From Arthrobacter sp. Bi26 (GTDB lineage: Bacteria > Actinomycetota > Actinomycetes > Actinomycetales > Micrococcaceae), in contig NZ_CAKKMF010000003.1 in NCBI RefSeq assembly GCF_918697925.1, forward strand, positions 1-64,000: DNA of 64,000 nucleotides. Direction: 5' to 3'. The number at the start of each line of letters is the position of its first letter. Position 1 is the first letter of the stretch. Under the pieces are notes generated by a model. The model was given only the letters and a program-made list of their open reading frames with translations, was not told the DNA's origin and searched no databases. Position numbers and translations under genes: made by a program. Below, in pieces: positions 8,518 to 16,000 of this stretch.

Positions 8518-10257
8518 ATGAGCACCAGATCCGCGGGGCCCCTGCGTCCCGAACGCCCGTGGACCCGCCACTACAGCCCCGGAGTTCCCGCCGATCTCAA
8601 GCTCCCCGAAGGGTCCCTTGTCGACCTCATGGACTCGTCCGTCCGGCGCTACGGCAACAAGACCGCGCTGGAATTCTTCGGCGCGCGCACCAGTTACCGC
8701 GAACTTGGCGCTTCCATCAGCAGGGCGGCCGCGGGCCTGAAGGCGCTAGGCGTCCGGGCCGGTGACCGGGTGGCGCTCGTCCTGCCGAACTGCCCGCAGC
8801 ACATCATCGCGTTCCACGCGGCGCTGCGCCTGGGCGCCGTCGTCGTCGAACACAATCCCTTATATACAGACCGCGAGCTTCGCCATCAGTTCGAGGACCA
8901 CGGCGCCACCGTCGCCATCGTCTGGGACAAGGCCGTTGACAAGGTCCGTCAGCTGCCGGCCGACGTCGGGCTGCAAAGCATCGTCTCCGTTGAACTGATT
9001 CCGGCGATGCCGTTGCTGCAGCGGATGGCGCTGCGGCTCCCCGTGCCGGCAGCCCGCGCTGCCCGGGCCGCCTTGGCAGCCGGCAAGCACCCGCCCCGGC
9101 CAAAGGCGCAGCCGGCACCGCGGACCGTGCTGGCGTGGAAAGAGCTCCTTGCCGCCGGCGGGCTGAAGAAGAGGCATCCGCGCCCGGCCGCCGGTGACCT
9201 GGCTGTCATCCAATACACCAGCGGCACTACGGGCCGGCCCAAAGGCGCCATGCTGACCCATGCCAATCTGCAGGCCAATGCCGCGCAGGGCCGCGCCTGG
9301 GTGCCCGGGCTCAAGGACGGCCGGGAAACCGTGTACGCGGTGCTGCCCATGTTCCACGCCTACGGGCTGACGCTGTGCATGACGTTTGCCCTGAGCATCG
9401 GTGCGAGGCTGGTGCTGTTCCCCAAGTTCGACGTCGACCTTGTGCTGAAGGCGCACAAGAAATCGCCCGCCACGTTCCTGCCCGCGGTGCCGCCGATCTA
9501 CGACCGGATCGCCGCAGCAGCCGCCGAGCGCGGTATCGCGCTGGACAGCATCCGGTTTTCAATCTCGGGGGCGATGAACCTGCCGACGGCGACCGTGGAG
9601 ACGTGGGAAAAGGCGACCGGGGGCTACCTGATCGAGGGCTACGGGCTGACGGAAACCTCGCCAATCGCCCTGGGCAACCCGTTCGGGCCCAGCCGGAAAC
9701 CGGGAACAGTGGGGGTGCCGTTTCCGCTGACCGACATTCGCGTAGTGGACCCGCGGAACGTTCTCCTGGACCGTCCCCCAGGCGCGGAGGGCGAGCTCTT
9801 GATCCGGGGTCCGCAGGTTTTTGCCGGCTACTGGAACCGGCCAAAGGAGACAGAGGAAGCACTGCTGGAAGGCGGCTGGTTCCGCACGGGTGACATTGTC
9901 TCGGTGGACAAGGATGATTTCGTGACCGTTCGGGACCGGATCAAGGAACTCATCATCACGGGCGGCTTCAACGTCTCCCCCACGGAGGTCGAAGACGTCC
10001 TGTCCGAATACCCTGGCGTCAGGGACGTGTGCGTGGTGGGACTTCCCCGCCCGGGCGGCGGCGAAGACGTGGTGGCCGCCGTCGTGGCATCCGCGGGGGC
10101 CGGCATCGACCCGGAGGCGCTGCTGGCGTTCGCGCGGGAGACCCTTGCCGCGTACAAGGTCCCGCGCCGCGTTGCAGTGGTGGACGAGTTGCCGCGTTCG
10201 CTGATCGGTAAGGTCCTGCGCCGCGAGATCCGGGACACACTTGTGGCCGGCCGGTAG
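8518..10257 (+). CDS. long-chain fatty-acid--CoA ligase (AMP-binding)
   Basis: A 579-residue ANL-superfamily enzyme that activates a carboxylic acid to its CoA thioester through an acyl-adenylate. The P-loop IQYTSGTTGRPKGAM is near residue 220, GYGLTETSP near 380, GWFRTGDI near 465, and the C-terminal lysine motif LPRSLIGKVLRREI near 565. This complete set and the length point to a medium/long-chain fatty acid substrate. ATG 8518 follows an AAGGAC site; in-frame codons from 8431 are ignored because the family starts around TRHYSPGVP. It is monocistronic and ends inside a terminator stem. Confidence 0.88.
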   Translation: MSTRSAGPLRPERPWTRHYSPGVPADLKLPEGSLVDLMDSSVRRYGNKTALEFFGARTSYRELGASISRAAAGLKALGVRAGDRVALVLPNCPQHIIAFHAALRLGAVVVEHNPLYTDRELRHQFEDHGATVAIVWDKAVDKVRQLPADVGLQSIVSVELIPAMPLLQRMALRLPVPAARAARAALAAGKHPPRPKAQPAPRTVLAWKELLAAGGLKKRHPRPAAGDLAVIQYTSGTTGRPKGAMLTHANLQANAAQGRAWVPGLKDGRETVYAVLPMFHAYGLTLCMTFALSIGARLVLFPKFDVDLVLKAHKKSPATFLPAVPPIYDRIAAAAAERGIALDSIRFSISGAMNLPTATVETWEKATGGYLIEGYGLTETSPIALGNPFGPSRKPGTVGVPFPLTDIRVVDPRNVLLDRPPGAEGELLIRGPQVFAGYWNRPKETEEALLEGGWFRTGDIVSVDKDDFVTVRDRIKELIITGGFNVSPTEVEDVLSEYPGVRDVCVVGLPRPGGGEDVVAAVVASAGAGIDPEALLAFARETLAAYKVPRRVAVVDELPRSLIGKVLRREIRDTLVAGR

Positions 10258-10282
10258 CGTTCCCCTTGCTCCGGCCGGCCAC
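10243..10282. terminator. bidirectional terminator between convergent genes
   Basis: A perfect 12-bp stem (10243-10254 with 10271-10282, GTGGCCGGCCGG) and a 16-nt loop sit between the ligase and the convergent lipoprotein gene. The left arm includes the last codons of the ligase gene. Confidence 0.7.
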
Positions 10283-10290
10283 TGGTGCGG

Positions 10291-11190
10291 TCAGTGCCCG
10301 GTCTCCTCAGTGCCCGGCGTCGTTGTTGTTGTGTCGTGGCTGCCGGCGTCCTCGTGGGCGGCGTCGTGGCTGCCCGCGTCCTCGTCGGCGGCGTCGTGCG
10401 AGTGCGTCCCCGGAGACGGCTCAGGCTCGGGTGCCGGTTCCGGCTCGAGGGACATGTCCACTCCCTCGCCCGTGGCCGAACGGGGAGCCAGCGCCACGTC
10501 CGCGGGCTCGACGCCGGCGCCGCGGGCCATGCCGATCCGCACGGATTCCACCAGCAAGTCGCTGAGCAGAGGTCCCGTATAGGTGACCTTCAGGGCTCCG
10601 CTGTCCAAGGTGGTGCCGTAGTTCCCGAGCGCGTCCGTGAGAATGCCTTCCTCGGCGATGGAAGCCGCCAGGGCTGCCGGATCGGTGGCAGCGACGCTGA
10701 ACTGGAGGTCGTGGACCAGGACTGAGGTGACGTGGACATGCTCCACTCCCGGGTAAGTGCCCTCCGGGCCGAAGGCGAGTTCGGCCAGCTTCTCCGCGTC
10801 CTCGCCCGTGCTTCCGGCCGGAAGCACCAGGATCAGTTCCGGCGCGAGGTGCTCCAGGATCGCTGGTTCGAGCACGTTCGGGGGGATGTCGGATAGGACG
10901 ATGCCGCTCGCAGCCGCTGTCTGCTCGAGCCGTACGCGTGGCGGGCCCGGCTCGGCGCCTGCGGCGGGGTGGACGGCAATGACGGCGCGCCGCCGCACCA
11001 TCAGCCCGTCGTGGCTCACGGCCGGGCGGCCGTTGCCTACGTCTGTCCCGGTCTCCAGCGAGACAGGCGCGGCGCTCTGCACGGCCAAGGCGGTCGGAGA
11101 GGAAGGTGCCGGTGACGGCGTTCCGCCGGTACAGGCGCTCAGCGCCAGCACGAGCAGGGTCGCGGCCCCCAGTTGGCCCAGGCGCCGCAC
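10291..11190 (-). CDS. secreted lipoprotein with His/Asp-rich C-terminal tail
   Basis: A 299-residue protein with a lipoprotein signal peptide; the lipobox LSAC puts the lipidated Cys at residue 20. The body (residues about 60-240) is mixed alpha/beta and I do not recognise it. The last 45 residues are repeats rich in Asp, Glu, His and Ser, plausible as a divalent-metal-binding tail. The GTG start lies 1 bp after the stop of the multicopper oxidase, so the two are co-transcribed. A role in metal delivery or capture for that oxidase is inference from the tail and position. Confidence 0.75.
   Translation of the reverse strand: MRRLGQLGAATLLVLALSACTGGTPSPAPSSPTALAVQSAAPVSLETGTDVGNGRPAVSHDGLMVRRRAVIAVHPAAGAEPGPPRVRLEQTAAASGIVLSDIPPNVLEPAILEHLAPELILVLPAGSTGEDAEKLAELAFGPEGTYPGVEHVHVTSVLVHDLQFSVAATDPAALAASIAEEGILTDALGNYGTTLDSGALKVTYTGPLLSDLLVESVRIGMARGAGVEPADVALAPRSATGEGVDMSLEPEPAPEPEPSPGTHSHDAADEDAGSHDAAHEDAGSHDTTTTTPGTEETGH
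10333..10404 (-). repeat. 30-bp tandem repeat in lipoprotein tail
   Basis: Two nearly identical 30-bp units (10333-10362, 10363-10392) and a partial third encode repeated DA(A)xEDAGSHD-type segments at the C-terminus of the lipoprotein. The period is a multiple of three, so copy changes keep frame. Confidence 0.8.
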
Positions 11191-11191
11191 G

Positions 11192-12892
11192 TCAGGTCCC
11201 CGCCGGGAATCCGGGCCGGTACACCGGCTGGAACGCGTCCAGAGGAGTAGTGTCCAGGACTGGCGGATCCGTGGTGACGGGGTCGTTGGTCCTCAGATCG
11301 CCCACGGAGAACTGCACCATCATGTCGTGGTCCTCGTGGACCAGGTTGTGGCAGTGGATCATGTAACGGCCACCTCCGTTCGCGCCTGGGTCGAATTGCA
11401 TGAGCGCTGTGATGGACTCGTTCTCGCCGGCGTAGAAGACGTCCTTGGGGCCCTTTTCCCAGGCGAACGGCTGGCCGCCGTTGGTGTTCCTCCCGATGAT
11501 TTTGGCGTCAATGAGGTGGATGTGCACCGGATGGAACCAGCCGCCGGACGCATTGATGATGGTCCATTGCTCGACGTCGAACGGCTGGGGATTGCCGAAC
11601 AGCTTGGTGAACCCGGACTTCTCCACGTCGGCCCAGGTGACGCCGTTGACGGTCCATTGTCCGTGATCCCGGAAAAATTTCAGCTCGCGTTTGGCTTTGA
11701 CCATCGCCGGCGTCAGGCTCATGGTGGGAATGGCGCCCAGAGACGCGTTGACGGCCCCGCCGTCGTCCAGGGTGGCCGGGATGCTGGAAATGGAGCCGGC
11801 CCCCGACCCGGAGTCCGCCACCACCTGGAATCGCATGATTTTGTTCGTGTTGGCGAAGTCGATGTTGTTTTTGTTGCTGAGGTTGCGCAGTTCGATCAGC
11901 TGCCCGGTCCGGTATTTACGGAAGTCGATCAGCACCTCGTAGCGTTCCGCCGTGCCCTGCCGCCAGGATTTGACGGCCTGCACTTTCGGCGTCATGCCGC
12001 CGTCGGTGCCAACCACGTAGACGGGGTCACCGGTGGAGAGCGTGGGCCGGTAGGAGCGCGAGATGGACGCATCGAGCACCCGGAAGCGGTAGATCCGCGG
12101 CTTGACCTTCATGGTGGGCCAGGGCACGCCGTTGACCAGGATGATGTCCCCCCACAGGCCCTTCTGGTCGTTGTCGTTGTAGGCGAGGGAACCGTCGGCA
12201 TTGAACATGGCGTCCGAGATCATCAGGGGCACGTCGAACTCGCCCTGCGGCAGCTGGGCACGCTCGAACTTGTCAGAGAGCGGATAGAAGCCGGCGAGTC
12301 CTGAGTACACGTTCTGGGCCGTGATGTGGTGCTTGTGGTCGTGGTACCAGAGCGTCCGGGACGGCTGAAAGTTGGGGTAACGGTAGTTCTTCACGTTCCC
12401 GGGGATGGTGATGTCGTTGGCGTACCCGTCATATTGGGGCAGCGACGCCGAGCCGTGCAGGTGGGTGACTGTATCAAAGCGGGCGGGCTGCACGAGCCCG
12501 GCGGCCGGCAGGGCGTTGCGGATCCGCACCTCGATCCGGGTGCCCTGGATGGCCCGGATGGTGGGGCCTGGAAAGATGCCGTTGTAGCCGGCCACGGTGG
12601 TGTTCAGCCCGGGCACGAGCTGGGCCTGGCCGAGCTTCTGGGTGAGGGCGTACCGGGCGAACGGCCGGGCCGGGTCGCCGCCGTCGAAGCCCGTCGCGAA
12701 GGGGACGAGCTCGGGCGGGCGGCGAAAGACGCCCGCGTAGGGAACAGGCTTGTTCTGAGGCGCAAGTTGGCTGGCGGTGAGGAGCGGTGTGCTCGGACCA
12801 GTAGTGGGAATGTCGTCGTCGCCGCCTTTGAACCCGGCAAGGCCGAGGGCGCCGACAGCGCCCAGTTTGAAGATCTCTCGTCGTGTAGTCAT
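11192..12892 (-). CDS. Tat-exported multicopper oxidase
   Basis: A 566-residue three-cupredoxin oxidase that couples substrate oxidation to reduction of oxygen to water outside the cell. All four copper motifs are present: THLHG (about 144), WYHDH (about 193), HPVHIH (about 457) and HCHNLVHEDHDMM at 513-525, where the methionine is the axial ligand of type 1 copper. The N-terminus TRREIFKLGAVGALGLAG is a twin-arginine signal. Layout fits CotA/bilirubin-oxidase-like enzymes that oxidise metals, pigments or phenolics. It heads a two-gene unit with the lipoprotein and is preceded by the haem peroxidase on the same strand. Confidence 0.92.
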   Translation of the reverse strand: MTTRREIFKLGAVGALGLAGFKGGDDDIPTTGPSTPLLTASQLAPQNKPVPYAGVFRRPPELVPFATGFDGGDPARPFARYALTQKLGQAQLVPGLNTTVAGYNGIFPGPTIRAIQGTRIEVRIRNALPAAGLVQPARFDTVTHLHGSASLPQYDGYANDITIPGNVKNYRYPNFQPSRTLWYHDHKHHITAQNVYSGLAGFYPLSDKFERAQLPQGEFDVPLMISDAMFNADGSLAYNDNDQKGLWGDIILVNGVPWPTMKVKPRIYRFRVLDASISRSYRPTLSTGDPVYVVGTDGGMTPKVQAVKSWRQGTAERYEVLIDFRKYRTGQLIELRNLSNKNNIDFANTNKIMRFQVVADSGSGAGSISSIPATLDDGGAVNASLGAIPTMSLTPAMVKAKRELKFFRDHGQWTVNGVTWADVEKSGFTKLFGNPQPFDVEQWTIINASGGWFHPVHIHLIDAKIIGRNTNGGQPFAWEKGPKDVFYAGENESITALMQFDPGANGGGRYMIHCHNLVHEDHDMMVQFSVGDLRTNDPVTTDPPVLDTTPLDAFQPVYRPGFPAGT

Positions 12893-12958
12893 GGCCCCTC
12901 CAAGTGGGCAATAGAGCTGAATACAGTGTCGAAAAGTGAATTTCGAAGAATTGAGGAA

Positions 12959-12994
12959 GCCGGCTGGCGGGCCGCTGTGGGTCCGCCAGCCGGC
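12959..12994 (-). terminator. strong hairpin after the haem peroxidase gene
   Basis: A perfect 12-bp stem (GCCGGCTGGCGG with its complement) and 12-nt loop start 33 bp after the peroxidase stop; a T-rich TTCCTCAATTCTTC follows on the minus strand. It separates the peroxidase from the oxidase transcription unit. Confidence 0.75.
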
Positions 12995-13027
12995 GATCTC
13001 GTCGTGCTGTTGCAGTGCTGCTTGCTG

Positions 13028-16000
13028 TTACAGCCCTGCGCCCGTGGTGAACGTCCAGATACGGGTTGTCATCGGGTTACCGGCCAGGTCGCGGACGCCA
13101 GTGGTGCCACCGGTGACGGTGACCCGGTACTGGGTGTTCGCGAGGAGGCTGGTTCCGGGGTTGATCGTCAGCACCCTGGTGGTGCTGTTGAACGTGATCG
13201 CCGAAGCGACCGCCGCCCCGGTGGAGACCCGTTCAATCCGGACCTTGCCGGCAACTGCGAAGCCGGTAATGACCTCACTGAACGTGGCGGTCACGTTGCT
13301 GTTGCGCAGCACCCCTGTGGCTCCCGCGACGGGAGTCGTGGCGGTGATGGTCGGGTTGGGGCCCGTGGTGAACGACCACGTGCTGGTCGCCATCGTGTTG
13401 CCCGCGAGGTCACGGATCCCCACGAGGTTCACCGTGTACACGCGGTCCGCCAACAGCGTGCCGACCGGGTTCAGAGTCGCAACCCGGGTGAGCGTGTTGT
13501 AAGACACGACGGTGGGGATCACCGTGGTGCCGAGCCGCAGCTGGAACGTGGTTCCGCTGACTCCCGTCACCGCCTCGCTGAACGTTGCCGTCAGGTTCGC
13601 CGTCTGGCTGACGGAGAGTGCACCGGATGCCGGTGTCCGCGCTGTCACGGTGGGAGCCACGAATTCCGTCCGTGGTGTCACCGCTGCCGTGCGGGCCGAG
13701 AATCCGCCCGTACCGGCCACGTTGACGGCGGCGACGTCGAACGTGTACGCCGTCCCATTGGTGAGGCCGGTGACGACGACGTTTCCGACGTTTCCGGTGA
13801 CCGTCGTACTTATCAAGGCAGTTCCGGCGAAGGCCCTCACTCTGTAACCCGTGATGGGGGATCCGCCGGTGGACCCCGGGGTCCAGGTCACGGACGCCGA
13901 AGCGTTCCCGGCCGTGGCCGTCCCGATGGTCGGCGCTCCCGGTGCGGTGGTAGCCGTCGGGCTCACCGTGTTGGACAGCGCCGAGAACGGGCTGTCACCG
14001 AGGGCGCTGTTGGCCAGAACCTGGAACCTGTACTGCGATCCGTTGGTCAGGCCGGTCACCACCAGGCTGGTGGCGCCTGCCGGGGCGGTGCGCAGGGCAC
14101 CGACCTGGACGCCGGCCGGATTCGTCGTCACGTCGAGCACCTTCACGGAGAAGGCGCTGGCCGTTCCGACGGTCGGAGCCGTCCAGTTAACCGTGGCCTG
14201 GCCGGCGGCGGCGGTTGCCGTGCCGATGACCGGAGCGTTGGGCGCAACGGTGTCAGAGAACTGCAGGAGCTCGATGTTGCGGACAGTGTCCGTGCCATCG
14301 GCGCCGACGTTGTCAACCACCGTAGTGGTCGAGCCTGCCGAGCCCAGGGTGGCGCCGGCAGGGGTGGTCGTGACGGTGTAGTCGGCCTGCGGGCCGGTGA
14401 AGACGGCCCTGTCGGATCCGCCGGAGCCGGTCAGGATCTCACGGACGGCCACGATGTTTCCGGGGTCGACGGTGCCGGCAAAGACGGCTTCCTGAAGTGT
14501 CGGTCCGGTAAGCGCACCGGCGCCGTCACGAAGATACCGGCTGGCCATGGCGCTTTGGCCGGATCCGGTCACCGCTGCACTGCCGATTTCCGTCGACGGG
14601 TCAGCTGCGTTCGTCCTGACGCTCAGGCGGACGTTGAAGTAGGCGTCACCGTCGATGATGTCGTCTCCGCCACGTCCCTCGATCAGGTCGCTGCCGCCGC
14701 CGCCAAGGAGGATGTTGCCATCGCCCCAGACGTTCGCGCCGCTCAGAAGCGGGCAGTCGCCCGATGCCGACTGGGCCACGACGGTAGCCAACGGGGTGTT
14801 CAACGCCGGCACCAGCGCATCAAGACCGGCAATACGGTCAAGGCCCGCCTGGTCCAGCACGTCGCACCCGATGAACCCGGCGCCACCCACGGCACTGGGA
14901 ACCACGCTGTCACCACGGATGGTGTCGTTGAGTTCCGCGCCGGACAACGCCTCGACCTCGTTGAACTTGTCCCTGACGCCGACCTGGAGGATATCCAGCG
15001 GCGGGATCGGGAGAGCCAAGTCAAGGTCCTGCGGCTGTGGATCACCGACGCCGATTTCCCAGTCATAACCTGAAGCGCCAGCGACCTTCTCGATGCCCGG
15101 ACCTGCGACACCGACGTCATCGCCGCCTTCCATGTCGTAGTCGTCGTCACCGCCCTGTCCGATCAGGATGTCGTGTCCGGGCTTTTGGGAGTCGTCCAGG
15201 AAGAACAGGTTGCCGCTGTCCCCTTGCATGAGGTCCGGCTGATCACCACCCTCTTCCCAGTCATTGCCGCTGTCGCCGAAGGCGGCGTCAAGGCTTTGAC
15301 CGAGCATGATGAAGTCGTCACCCTCACCACCGAAGGTCTCGTTGGCGTTGGCACCACCGTTCGTGAAGTCCTTGCCATCACCGCCCATGATGATGTCCAG
15401 GCCCGGTCCGGTGTCGATTGCGTCGTTACCGGGACCGCCCTTCAAGACATCGTCGCCGGCAAGGTCGGTGATGATGTCGTTGCCTTCACCACCGAGCGCG
15501 ACGTCGGCTCCGTCACCACCTTCGATGATGTCGTTGCCGAGTCCACCCCAGAAGGTGTCGCTGTCGTTACCACCGAAGATGCGGTCCACGCCGGCAGTGC
15601 CGTTGTAGACGCTCTGGCCGTTGATCCCGGAGGGATCGACGGTGTTCCGCGCACGGTACTTGATGGTGCCGTCGGACATGCGGATCAGCAAAGCCGGCTC
15701 GCTGCACTCCGACTGCAGGTCGTCCGCTACGGTGTTTCCGAAGGACGCAAAGCCGGCAGCGGTGCCGGCAAGGTTCTTCAGCTCGAACTTGCAGTCCGCC
15801 GTGGCGAATGCATCGGCCTTCAAACTGCGAACGTTCGTGTTGCGCATCATCAGTTCGGAGAACGAGTTGCCTTCGAGCTGCGTCCTCAGGTTCATGCCCG
15901 GGGTGCGGGCCAGGTAGTAGAGGCGGTCGCCGTTCTGCAGCTCGGTCAGCTGGTTCTCGAACACGTAGTTGAAGGTGCTGCCCAGCAGGCCACCGAACAC

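Noticed and set aside
12326..15073. Long open frame on the plus strand opposite the oxidase and peroxidase genes
   Set aside because: It is antisense to two well-supported genes and its composition (Arg, Gly, Asp-rich, no motif) is that of a high-GC shadow frame.
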